Assembly: GCF_000002425.4 (NCBI RefSeq)
Contig: NC_037265.1
Coordinates: 9,077,238 to 9,141,237, forward strand
DNA from: Physcomitrium patens
Lineage: Eukaryota; Streptophyta; Bryopsida; Funariales; Funariaceae
Length of the DNA: 64,000 nt
Reading direction: 5' to 3'
The position numbers and the translations under genes are program-made. Numbering within the stretch: the first letter of the stretch is position 1; each line of letters begins with the position of its first letter. The notes under the pieces were generated by a model. The model was not told the origin of the DNA. It did not search any database and worked only from the letters and a program-made list of their open reading frames with translations. Below are positions 1 through 11,024 of this stretch, one piece after another.

Positions 1-315
1 GTGAATGAAATTTATTGGATTAATCTAACAAGACAATCAGTGGATACAAGATCATGAGTATAAAGCGGTATCAAAGATTAGCAATTTGGGTTGTTCGGGG
101 TTCTCTATAACGTGTAGATACCTACCGGCTCGGACAAAAAGGACTTCGAACACCAGTCAAAGGGCATCTGTATAGATTTATGGTATATTCTTGCAGTCGT
201 TTATATTCCAGCAGTCAAAAACTGATAGACTGCTTGACTATTGGCGAATCTCCATACTACCTTCTACAACCAGACGCCCGGCGCGTTCTCGAGCAGAAAA
301 GCACGTAATACGACA
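1..315 (+). repeat. Element A 5' LTR, 3' portion
   Basis: This is identical in layout to 6928-7242 and ends in ACGACA at 315, the same terminus as the 3' LTR at 7242 and a close match to the terminus of the B LTRs. The rest of the LTR (about 630 bp, judging from the complete 3' copy) lies left of the window. Confidence 0.92.
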
Positions 316-319
316 TAAG

Positions 320-337
320 TGGTCAACCCGACGTGAA
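320..337 (+). other. Element A primer-binding site (tRNA not identified)
   Basis: Four bases (TAAG) after the LTR terminus comes TGGTCAACCCGACGTGAA. Element B has the equivalent TGGTGAATCCGACGTGAA at the same spacing. A TGG start next to the LTR is the usual form of a minus-strand primer site. It does not match the initiator-Met site (TGGTATCAGAGC) used by many plant elements, and I could not assign the tRNA. Confidence 0.6.
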
Positions 338-385
338 AGCTTGAGGTGGAAGCTATTGGATTTTGGTTGATTTTATCTTTATTTT

Positions 386-2754
386 ATGGAAAACAAAAAT
401 AAAAATTTTAAAGGATTTTTGGGAGAAGTTTCTGGTGGGGATTCTTCTAAAAGACAAGGTATGCACATAGATCCGTCTATTGCTAGTATGTTTCAAGCCT
501 TCTCATTATCAATGCAGCAACAGCAAAGCAATGATCAAAAGGAAGCTTTGGCAACCAAAGCATTGCAAGCAGTGGTCAATAAAATTGATCAATTTGATGG
601 AAGGAATATTTCATGGTATTTAAAATATTATGTTTGTAAAATGGAATTAAATCGGGTTTCTAAGAAGAAAATGGTTGAATTATTTGAACTTGCCATGATA
701 CCGGTGAAAAGAGACCATATTACATCGATTACGGATCGTTATGGGAATTCATGGGAGGATTTTTCACATGCATTGAAAGACGAATATTTCTTGGAAGATG
801 TTGATCGCGTTACTAAGAAGTTGTTTCTGGAATGGATTGAACGGCCCAATAAGAATTTGCAAGCAACAGAGCTACTAAGGGAATTTAAGAGGCAGTACTC
901 TCAATTGTTGAAGGTAGAAAAATTGACATTGGAGCCGAACAAAGTTGATCTATTTCTTCAAGCTGCTGATGGAGAATTACAAGGGAAATTAGAACTCCTT
1001 CTTAAAGACAAAGAAGAAGATGAAGGATTGACAACAAAGTGGAAGAACGTTGAAGATGCGGTGGAGTTGCTTACAAAAAAAGAAAGGAGGAAGGATAGGA
1101 GCAATATTCCGAAAATAGTACAAGCACCCAAAGCTCCAATACGTACAATACCACCAACAATGCCTACAGTTCAACCTTCGACATCCTTATCAAAGAAAGC
1201 AGATATAGGGATGGAAGAAATTATACAGGAATGCGAGATCTTCAAATCAAATTGGCAAGACTTGAAGAGAATACTTCTACAAACAATTCGAAGAATGTTT
1301 CAAAACAAGGATATGTACAAAGATGCATTTGGTGTGATGATGCTTCACACACTAGAAAAGATTGCAATGAATTTAATAATATGATACGGCAGGAAATTAT
1401 TTGCTGGAAAGATGGAAAGATAGCATTAAAAGATAGGGAGGTTCTTCTTCAAACCAATTTTGGCAAGGGAGGAATGAGAGCATTGGTTCAAGATTACCTA
1501 AAAGAGCTTAAAACAGCAGCATGAGAAAGTGCAAGTTATGGTGCTAGAGTAGATGATGACCTTGGTGGAAGAACGGAAACTAGTGACTTTTGGACTTCTG
1601 CTGTTTCTACAATCCAAGAAGGGAAATTACCTCGAGAAGCGTTATTGAGGACTGCAGCTACAATACAAGGTAGAATAGGTTGGGGGGATCTTGTTGAGTG
1701 TCTTTTAGTTCATACATATATTGCTAAGAGCCAACATGAAGCTTTGATGGAAGAAAAGAGACGAGGAAATTTTGATGATACTAGAGAAGGAAATTCTTCT
1801 AAGAGGCAAACTCGAGGAGACAAGGCTCGGGGGGCAGCTTCACAAGAATTGCCTGTAAAGGATACCTCAGCATCATTGGAAGAAAAAGCAAGGGAGACAA
1901 AAGATAAAGGCAAATCAACTACTTATAAGCTACTTTCTAACATTGAAGCGGCAACAAATTTGAAAGGGGTGTTGAAAGAACGTATATTAAACGCTAAGGT
2001 GGAATTCACATTGAAAGAAGTCTTGGGAATTGTAAAGAAGGAGTTTCATGATGTTATCATTGACAGCATTAAGCGAAAGAGGCAATTAATGGACAAAACT
2101 GGAATGAGTCATGCTATTGATGCAAGAATATATAAAGATGAAGAAGAGGTTGATATTAGTTACAAGCAACCAACAAATGAAAAGGATGGGTATAATCAAC
2201 GAGTACATTTCGAAGATTATAGTGATAAGGAAAGGGAAACCTTGAGCCATTATATTCGAAAGCATTGAGCAAGGGCAACTACTAAGGTATTGGTGAAAGT
2301 AGGAGATATAGATGAACCAATTGTTGCTTTAGTCGACTATGGTTCTAAAATAAATCTCATGTCTAAAGATCTTTATAAGAAGCAAAAATGGCCAATTGAT
2401 ATGGAACATAGATGGGCAATACGAGCAGCTAATAATACACGGGGCGAATTATATGGAGCTTGTCCAGATGTCAAAATTTGGATTGAGGATGTTGCGACGG
2501 AGCAACATTTCTTTGTTCAAGATACAATGTCTTATCCGTTGATTTTAGAACAATCTTATATTACAGCAACACGGATGGAAACAAAAGTACTTGACGATGG
2601 TTTTGCTTATGCAAGGATACGGAGCAAAGATGGGAAGAAAGCTGTACAATTTCTAATAGTACCTCCTAACCATGAACGGAATCGAGATAGGTTGAGGGAG
2701 AAACCATTGCCAAAGATTGTTGAAGGATTTAAGGATTTTGGAGAGGTACCACTA
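386..2754 (+). pseudogene. Element A gag and protease region, broken
   Basis: Starts at ATG 386 and reads as a capsid-like helical gag: RELLREF-type segment, acidic DKEEDEG stretch, then a Pro/Thr-rich linker. The frame changes between about 1231 and 1384. In the new frame there is a zinc knuckle CIWCDDASHTRKDC (CX2CX4HX4C) near 1340, then an opal stop at 1522 and another at 2266. The protease follows in the same frame with LVDYGSKINLMS (an Asp-x-Gly active-site loop with Tyr in the middle) and a later ILEQSYI segment where ILGQSYI-like sequence is usual. Element B has matching blocks throughout. A stop at 2755 and a second frame change lead into pol. It was probably once part of one gag-pol polyprotein; it cannot be translated now. 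Confidence 0.85.
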
Positions 2755-2756
2755 TA

Positions 2757-5700
2757 AAGCGAGATTATGGAGGTACAAAAGAGGAGGTACTCTCGCGAGA
2801 TGAAGGTGCCTTTGTTGCGAGTTTTATTGGTATATTGGAGAATGGAAATATTATGTATAAGAAAGTTAATGATTTTAAAAGAAAAGAAAGAAAAAGATTA
2901 TATAATATTGAAGGACAATTATGCAAGTTAGGTACATTGCAAGATGATGAGAGAATTTTAGGTGTTTATGAAGAAAATGGACTGGAAGATTCATTGGAAT
3001 TGATTACATCTATTGGGTTAGGAGATAATGATAAGATTGTTGAGATTCATTCAAGAGAGGTTTATACCATACTTGAATCTTTTCAAGCACTAGAAGTCAT
3101 TGTAGAGACGAGATATAAAACAGCAGATAAGAAAGTAAAGCCTGTTGCCGAACCATTACCAGAAGATTCTAAAGAACAAATGGGAGAAGCATCAAAAGAA
3201 GCAAGTTTAAGAGATCCAATGAGTATTGGACATCAGTTTACTAAAGAGACTTTTAAAGAATTGAAGATTGGTTGTGATGGTTCTTTATTGCTGGAGGAAA
3301 TTACTTGTTTCAAAAAGATGTTGGCTAAACAAGGTAGATCGTTTGCCTTCGAATCTCATGAAATTAAGTGTGTGGATCCAAATATTATGACATCTATAGT
3401 TATCTTCACTATACCGCATGTACCTTGGAATCTAAGACCGATTTCAATACCGATGGCACATTTACCTAAATTGGTTGAACTATTAAAAGAAAAGATAAAG
3501 ATAAAAATATTGGAACCCTCTTTTGCGCCGTATTCTAGTCGATGGTTTACGGTACTTAAGAAAAATGGGTCACTACGGTTTATTCAAGATATGCAACTGG
3601 TGAATGCAGTAACTGTCAGGAATGCAAGAATTGGACCTATTGTGGATGAATTTGCTGAGGCGTTTGCTGGAAGGACGATCTATTCAATGGGTGACTTGTA
3701 TTCAGGTTATGATCAATTTCAACTTGCCGAAAGAAGTAGAGATATGACAACAATGAGGACACCACTTGGATTGGTTAAAATGTGCACTCTTCTTCAAGGC
3801 GTGACCAACTCAGTTGCGCATATGATGAATGGGATGAATAAGGTATTGAGAGATTTTATTCCGAAAAAGACTATGCCTTTTCTAGATGATGTTCCTATAA
3901 AAGGGTGCAGAGAAGGAGACAAGGATGAAACTTTAGATACGAGGGGGTGTCGCAAATATGTTGTTCATCATATACAAGATTGTGAAAAGATTTTAACTCG
4001 GCTTGGAGAAGTTCATCTTACATTATCGAGTATGAAATCCGTATTTTGAGTACGAGAAGTTGTGATTGTTGGACATTTATGTGGATCTTACGGAAGAAAA
4101 CCAGATCCGACTAAAGTTGATGCAATTGGAAGGATGAAAGAGGATTGTGGTTCTTTAACAGAGGTTCGCAGGTTTTTGGGTGCATGTGTATTCTATCGAA
4201 TCTGGATCCCTTATTTTACTCACATAGCGGATCCATTATATGAACTGTTACGCAAGGGTTACCGATTTGAATGGAAAGAAAGGCATATTCAGGCAATGCA
4301 AAGATTGAAGAAATTATTGATGTCACCTCCAATATTGAGGAAGGTTGATTATAAGTGCAATAGACCAGTGATTCTTACTATAGACGCTAGTCGAATTGCC
4401 GTTGGATGGGTGGTGGATCAAGATGATTCCAGTGGGAATAGATTTGCAGTTCGATTTGGAGCTAAAGTTTTAAGTATTCGTCAGCGTGCATATTCGCAAG
4501 TCAAAAGAGAACTTTGGAGAGTTGTTTCAGCTATGAAAGCTGAAAAGGACTATTTGATTGGGACAGTAATAGTTATTAAAACAGATTGCTTGCCATTGCT
4601 TGGAATGATTATTAACTGTTCAATGCCACATATTGCAATGTTGAGATGGATTGCTTATATTAAGTCACTAAATCCAGAATTTAAGCATATCACTAGAAAG
4701 GACAATTTAGTAGCAGACATGATATCTCGAGCAAGATACGAGAGGGAGGACAAAATGGTTGAAGACATTAATGATGTCGGATTGAAATTCTATTCAATAT
4801 CAAATCTCAACAGAGAAGACAAGCTATTTCTTGAAGAATCTTATGAAGGAGAATTATTGGATATTGGTCATTACTTGAATACCTTGACTAAGTAGGGGAA
4901 TTGGTCTACAGAAAAATTCAAACAAATAAGAAAAAAAGCATATGGATTTTTACTTCGAGATGGATTCTTATGGAAGAGACCGAAGAAAGGAATTGGGATG
5001 CCACAACGAGTGATAGGCAAAAAGGAAGAAAAACTAAAATTATTAAAGGAGTTTCATGATAGTTTATAGAGAGGGCATAGAGGAATCTGGGCTACTTTTG
5101 CTAAACTCAAGGAACGATATTGGTGGAAAAATATGTATCGAGATGTGCTCTCATTTGTAGAGTCATGTGAAATCTATTAATCATATTCTAATATCTGACA
5201 TCGAGATGGTCTTCATCCTACGTATCCTCTAGCTATTCATTTTAAATGGATTGTTCATTTGGTTATTATGTCGGTTGGGTTATGGCAGATGAGATATTTG
5301 GTTTTAGCTCGTGAAGATTTATCAAATCAAGTAGAAGGAAGAGCATTGAGGACAAAATCTACAGAGGGGATTTGTAGGTTTTTGCTTGAAGATGTCATTT
5401 GCCGCTACGGATGCGTAGGAAAAATCACTGCAGATCGTGGAGAATTAAATGCACAAGAAGCTCGTAAGTTCTTTGAAAGATGTGGAGTTAAACTATCACT
5501 GACTATTGCTTATAATCCGGAAGGGAATGCAAAAAGCAAACGCGGTCACCCATCGATTGTGAAAGCTTTAGTTAAAGCTTGTAATGGGAAAGTTAAAGAG
5601 TGGCCACGGCTTTTGTCATTTGCAATATGGACTGATCGAACAACATATAGTTTGGTGACAGGATATATGCCAGTAGAACTTATGATAGGTCGAAAATCAA

Positions 5701-6233
5701 TTATATCGATTGAAGAAAAGGTATTTACTTGGAGTATGCTACCATGGGAAGATGGATTGACAAGAGAAGAACTTCTAGCTGTTAGGATTCGACAATTGGA
5801 ACAAAGATCGGAAGATGTGCAAATAGCATTAGAAAGGTTAAGAAGATCAAGGTTATAAAACAAGGTGCGATTCGATAAGCAACATCGATTGAGACCTAAA
5901 GCAATCGAAGAAGGTGACTGGGTACTTATTTATGACAATAGTCTGGATAATCAACATAGTACTTTGCAGAAATTTTCAAAACGTTGGTTTGGACCATATG
6001 TAGTAACAACTGTTCATAATAATGCGACTTACTCATTATGGGAGTTAGATGGTATAAAATTGAAAATACCAATTGCAGGGAAGCGAGTAAAAATATTTAA
6101 ATGAAGACATGCGGAGATGAATATGGAAGACCTTAATGAAGGTATAGAGATTTTGCAACAAGAAGATGAAAGTGATTTGGATAATGAAGGTGACGACGAC
6201 GAACTGGACAAAGACGTAGAGGATATATTCTGA
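2757..6233 (+). pseudogene. Element A pol: RT, RNase H, integrase, acidic tail
   Basis: One reading frame runs from 2757 to 6233 interrupted only by stops (4047 TGA, 4893 TAG, within 5060-5230, 5856, 6102). Reverse transcriptase shows SRWFTVLKKNGSLRFIQDM, GDLYSGYDQFQL and the catalytic box FLDDVPIKG near 3880. RNase H begins with a TIDASRIAVGW segment near 4380. The integrase zinc-binding module near 5060-5180 keeps FH, GH and ESC, but the last Cys region runs into a stop. In the core, TADRGE keeps the second Asp, while the first Asp position reads His (VHLVIM) and the Glu position reads Lys (GNAKSKRGH), so the integrase is catalytically dead. RWFGPYVV near 5980 is a GPY/F-like module. The last 40 residues are very acidic. 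Use of FLDD rather than YxDD and the VPIKGC context differ from the D chromoviruses nearby. Confidence 0.88.
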
Positions 6234-6282
6234 ATCAAACAGCAATTGGGTAAATTGGTGCATACCGGAGGATGCACAGGTT

Positions 6283-6295
6283 CAGAGGGGGTGGA
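6283..6295 (+). other. Element A polypurine tract
   Basis: CAGAGGGGGTGGA lies directly before the TGTCGT start of the 3' LTR. Purine runs at this place prime plus-strand synthesis in LTR elements. Confidence 0.7.
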
Positions 6296-7242
6296 TGTCG
6301 TGTTGTAACACGAGTATACTGTGAAAATATAAAGAAAGGGGACTTTTATTAATGTTCAGTTACCTCGAATATTAGGAGCAACGACCAACTCCAGTGCAAA
6401 TACTGAGTGGCCAGGTTCAGTCATCCCATTACAGTAAGCAGGGGCATACTGAAATGCTCCATTCGATTCCAATAACGGGAGTCAGCAGGAAGGAAAAGGA
6501 CCAATTCACACGACGGGTGAGCCTGGTTCGAAGAGCCAATTGGATCTAATTTCAAGACATCTAATCCAGGTCTTATCAAATATGAGACCTGAATTGGTCG
6601 GGCAATCCAATGCAGTCTAATTACGAGAATATCCAGGTCTTACTACGGGTAAGGGGAGAGAATAAGTTTTGTGGGAGTTTTTTTTGAAGAAGAAGAAGAA
6701 GAGGAGAGCTAGCTTTATGCTTCGGATGGGGAAAGAAGACAGAAAATTGGGTTTTTTTTCTTCATAGGGTTTTGAGAAGACTGAGGCAATCGTTGCTGAA
6801 GTCAGTATTGTACTGGTGAATTGAGATTTTCAATGAAGTGGGTTTGATTACTCTTAACTGTTTTGTGAAATCGAGTTACTTCTGTGATGAAGACTTAAAA
6901 AGGTGTCTATAGGATTGAGTATGCGGAGTGAATGAAATTTATTGGATTAATCTAACAAGACAATCAGTGGATACAAGATCGTGAGTATAAAGCGGTATCA
7001 AAGATTAGCAATTTGGATTGTTCGGGGTTCTCTATAACGTCTAGATACCTACCGGCTGGGACAAAAAGGACTTCGAACACCAGTCGAAGGACATCCGTAT
7101 AGATTTACGGTGTATTCTTGCAGTCGTTTATATTCCAGCAGTCAAAAACTGATAGACTGCTTGACTATTGGTAAATCTCCATACTACCTTCTACAGCCAA
7201 ACGCCGGGCACGTTCTCGAGCAGGAAAGCACGTAATACGACA
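6296..7242 (+). repeat. Element A 3' LTR, complete (947 bp)
   Basis: Begins TGTCGTGTTGTAAC and ends GTAATACGACA, so TGTCGT and ACGACA form short inverted termini. It follows the polypurine tract, and its last 315 bp repeat the start of the window. The region around 6500-6640 contains GGTCTTAT and GAGACCTG segments able to pair, with relatives at 7409-7500 and 10822-10990. Confidence 0.9.
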
Positions 7243-7762
7243 ACGGCACAAAGGACGAAACAGCCTAAAATGAAATTGGAGCCGTGTAATTGGGACTACA
7301 TTGATTCGCCCGACTAATTCATGTCTCATATTGGGTAAGAGTCCAATAGTAAGACTTGAATGTTCCCGTAATTGGATAAAATTGTTCTTTCACGTCAAAT
7401 TGGTATAGGCCCGTAGTAAGACCTGGATTTTTCCATAATTAGACTGCATTGGGTTGTCCAACCAATTCAGGTCTTATATTGGGTAAGACCTGGATTGGAT
7501 GTCTTGAAATTAGATCAATTGGCTCTTCAAACCAGGCTCACCTGTCGTGTGAATTGGTCCTTTTTCTTCCTACTGACTCCCAGTATTGGAATCGAACGAA
7601 GCATTTCAGTATGCCCCGGCTGACTGTAACAGGGTGACTGAACCTAGCCACTCAGTATTTACACTGGAATTGGTCGTTGCTCCCAATATTCGAGATAATT
7701 GAATATTAATAAAAGTCTCCTTTCTTTATATTTTTACAGTATACTCGTGTTACAACATGACA
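7243..7762 (-). repeat. Inverted fragment of an A-type LTR
   Basis: Read on the - strand from 7762, the sequence starts TGTCATGTTGTAACACG and follows the first roughly 350 bp of the element A LTR (compare 6296-6650) down to about 7409. The stretch 7243-7408 has no simple match to the A LTR but repeats motifs of the neighbouring part (AGTAAGACYTGRAT, TATTGGGTAAGA), so this copy seems to carry a tandem duplication of about 100 bp. It contains a strong inverted repeat, CCAATTCAGGTCTTA and TAAGACCTGGATTGG, around 7460-7500. It abuts the end of the A 3' LTR directly. Confidence 0.8.
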
Positions 7763-8452
7763 ACGGATGATTGATTCAGTTATTAAAAGCAGTTATTATA
7801 GAATTACAGTTAGAATCTAGAAATCAGTAGCAATTATATAGGAGTTGTAGAAGTTTGTCGAGGAGCCAGATTGTGATAGTCATAAGCCAAAGTTAAGCTT
7901 GGTGCTTCCTCTTTGTTTTTTTTTTGTTTGTTTTCTTTGTTGTTGAAGAGTAATGGATAGTTTTTGAATACTGAGAAGTAAGTCTGTGGAATAAATCAGA
8001 GATTGATTTATGAGTTATTGATTATGTAATTGGAGTACTGAGTGATTGAATTATATGAGAAGTTACTAGAAGTTTGATTATGGATGGAAGATTATGATTG
8101 TTGTTTATTGAGAGTTGTGTGTGTCTTTCGACAGAGGAAGTCTGTGATTATAGGAATTTTGTGAATTCAAATTGGTTGGAGTGAAGTCTGTTATTCTTGA
8201 TGTTGGATGGAATTTATTGAGTTTTGAGCGGTCTTTTGAGAGTGTAGGGTTGCACATTGTGGTTATCAGTTTATGAAGGAATATTGTTACTGGGAGAAAG
8301 TATTGTAGTATTTCTTAGTATTTTAGTGGTTCGAAATATAGTTAATTGTGTGTCCCTAACAAGTGAAACTCATGCACTTAGTCTTTCTCTATGTTTGAAT
8401 TTCCCTACATAGGTTTATTCTTGAAAAAAATTGTAGAATAAGTAAAACGACA
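7763..8452 (+). repeat. Probable element C 5' LTR
   Basis: The right boundary is inferred from GTAAAACGACA at 8452, the same ACGACA terminus as elements A and B, followed 8 bases later by a primer-binding site. The left boundary is uncertain because the inverted A-type fragment lies immediately before it. The stretch has no ORF of note and is rich in TTGA and GAAGT motifs. Confidence 0.45.
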
Positions 8453-8460
8453 ATTTTATT

Positions 8461-8480
8461 TTGGCATCGCTGTCTAGGAT
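8461..8480 (+). other. Element C primer-binding site, Asp-tRNA-like
   Basis: TTGGCATCGCTGTCTAGGAT resembles a degraded form of the TTGGCGCCGTTGCCGGGGA site complementary to tRNA-Asp that many plant gypsy elements use. It lies 8 bases after the inferred LTR end. Confidence 0.55.
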
Positions 8481-8989
8481 TGACAATAGCATTGAGTGTT
8501 AGAAATTAACTATTGGATGAGTAGATGGGAAATAGGAAGCAAATTCCGTAGTATATAATGAAAGATTATGGTTATTAAGAATGAGAACATTGTAGTAAAG
8601 AAAACACGTCAGTCGAAAGAAAGATAAGAGAGAGCACAAGCAAGAGAATTGTTGCAAAATAAGCAAGAATTCAAGTTAAAAAAGAAGCATTGACAAAGTT
8701 GGATTAAGCCATAGTTACATGTCTGTCGGCATATCCGAGTATACCTAGAAGGTGATCAACATCAAATATTTCAGCAATATATACCATTAAAAAAATTGTC
8801 AAGAGCACTCGCAGGAAATTTTGTCAACAGCCTTGCGTATCTCTTGAGCTCATTAACTGCAAGTCAAGGAAACACAGAAGAATTAGGTACTCCATTGGAT
8901 ACCTTCTGAATAGCAGAAATTGCCGATTTTATAAAAATTGGTTCCGTAGAATGGCATAAATTGCTTGCTAATAAGAGCCAATTCAACGT

Positions 8990-10810
8990 ATTTTAAAATC
9001 CATCGTTTTTACTTCCAATTCAACTAATAAACTTATTCAAGGATAATAATAGTAAATTGAGGAGGTTGAAAAGTCTAAAAAAGATAATTGGGAAAGACAG
9101 TGGTAATTTTAATAAGAGATTGAGTGGCACATTGTCTTCTTCAATGGCGACGAATGGTCCAGTGGTTCCAATAGCAGTACAAATAGATGACATGAGCGAT
9201 CGCACAACGAGCATGGCTCTATTACTTACTTTTAGGAGCTTTTTGGGTGCGGATCCCAATCAACATTTGTCTCAGTTTCTGACAGCATGTGTAGCCAATA
9301 ATTGAAGAACCAAAGATATTTGGTTACGATGGTTGCCAGAAACCTTAAAAGATACAGCGTTTGAATGGTACAACCGCCAACTAGTGGGTCAATTTCCGAA
9401 TTGGGAAGCATTGAAGAATACATTTCTAATCCATTTTTGGCCAATAGGTTTCGAGGATCGTCTTTGAGAGAGGTTAATGAACAGCAAAATGATCCTAGGG
9501 GAGGTGGTAGAATTGTATTATGGCCGAGTGGCTGATATACTTAGTAAGTGGCCGAATCATCAAATGTCGGAGGCATTTATTTTATCCATATTAATCAATG
9601 ATTTGCAACCACCAGAGTTAAAAATATTTGTGAAAGAAGTTCAACCTGTTATGGTGTATGCATCCTTCAATAGAGCCAAGGTTTGGGAGGAATGCTATTA
9701 TGATCAGTTTTTAACTGTGGGAGCTATGTTGATTCCAGTTCAAGGTAGTTATCAAAATCCAACTTGGAACGGATCAGTGGGTGATTATCCACAGATGTTA
9801 GATACAAGGGCCAATTTTAGTGCCAATATTTAGGGGCAAGTTAATATCACCCCATTGCAAGCTATACCACACAACGTGACAACAACATATGCTCCTTATT
9901 TTTCATATCAACAACAAGCGTCAACTACAGCAGAGTTACTAATAATATCAACCCCAAAAGATTCTATTGAAGCCTTGTTGTAGAACCTGATGAAAAAAAT
10001 GGACAAAATGGTCGTCAATATGGCCAAGGATAAGGAGAAGAGGCAAAAGCCTATCAATACTAGGACCAATATTTGGTGTAGTAATTTTAAGGGCCATCGT
10101 CATTTGGTAACAAAATATCCTTCACCCTCACAAATAATGGATCAATGTATATTTTATGGAGGAAAGCACTTAACAGCTAATTGTTAGAATTTGCAAAGGT
10201 AACAACAATTCAGTAGTCAGACCATGATCCCACCAACTCACTAGGTTGTCAATCAAGTTCAATCGGGAAATAGGTTTGGATGGAATGGAAATCGATCTAA
10301 TTGATAAAATCAAGTATTCAATAACTTTAAAAATTCCAATTTTAATCAGGGGTCTGCATCAAACTCCAAGAACTACAGGAAGGAGCAGTAGAGGTATCAG
10401 CAATATGCTCCACCGACATCATCGAATCAACTTCCTTCTATTCCAACGGGACAACCAAGGTCATTTTCTAACCCTACATGGAACAAGCCTAATAGGTATA
10501 TACTGGTGGAGACACCAAATATGCCTAATGAGGGTGCAAGAAGACTATTTCATTGTTTTTGTTGCAGATAGATTGGCCATTATACCAGTGAATGTCTCAA
10601 TCCTAGAGCTAGTGACGATTATGCGCTAGTTTGTGGAAATTGTAAGCAGTCAGGGCATAATTATCAACAATGTAATGCTTTGTTCAATTTCAATAATCGA
10701 CAGCAACAGATCCAAAACCAAGGAAAAATAGAAGAGATAAATCAAGGTCCTCAAGATTTTCCAGTAAATCAGGTAGAATGTGTCCAAGCCATTCTTACTA
10801 GGAGTTAGTA
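8990..10810 (+). pseudogene. Element C gag with tandem zinc knuckles, broken
   Basis: From about 9057 the translation contains FLGADPNQHLSQFLTACVANN, then after a stop RWLPETLKDTAFEWYN and NWEALKNTFLIHFWP, the familiar gypsy capsid pattern. The next block (9477-9833) ends the capsid. Around 10070-10185 is a degenerate Cys/His stretch (WCSNFKGHRH, QCIFYGGKHLTANC). Near 10550-10680 two more knuckles can be read, one with a stop inside and one intact: CGNCKQSGHNYQQC (CX2CX4HX4C). The intervening region (10190-10540) is Gln/Asn/Pro-rich in one frame. At least six stops and one frame change make it non-functional. Confidence 0.7.
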
Positions 10811-10821
10811 AAAAAAGAAAG

Positions 10822-10990
10822 GACCAATTCAACATTTGGGTGATCTTGAAGCGAAGGACCAATTTGACCCAATTATGGGGACATCCAATCCAAGTTCTAT
10901 TATGGGCCTCTTACCCAGTATAAGACCTCACTCGGTTGGGCTACCCAATGAGGTACCGATTACGAAGGCTTTGGATCCGTTTCAAGTTGT
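10822..10990 (+). repeat. A-LTR-like segment inside element C
   Basis: GGACCAATTCA, GGGTGA, GACATCCAATCC, TATAAGACCT and GATTACGA occur in the same order as at 6500-6640 of the element A LTR. It lies between gag and protease of C, where no coding domain is readable. It could be an insertion of LTR-derived sequence or a sequence common to both families. Confidence 0.5.
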
Positions 10991-11024
10991 TCCGTTCTCT
11001 ACACAGTTTTGAGAAACATCCTTT

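Larger units (their letters stand above)
1..7242 (+). mobile_element. Element A: Ty3/gypsy LTR retrotransposon, 5' end cut by window
   Basis: The first 315 bases match 6928-7242 nearly base for base, so the window opens inside the 5' LTR and the 3' LTR closes the element. Between them lie a primer-binding site, gag with a zinc knuckle, aspartic protease, reverse transcriptase, RNase H, integrase and a C-terminal GPY/F-like module in gypsy order. I count about 16 mismatches between the visible 315-bp LTR segments (around 5%), so the insertion is not recent. Coding capacity is broken by at least two frame changes and several stops. Closest relative in the window is element B on the other strand. 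The left target site is outside the window, so a target-site duplication cannot be tested. Confidence 0.9.
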
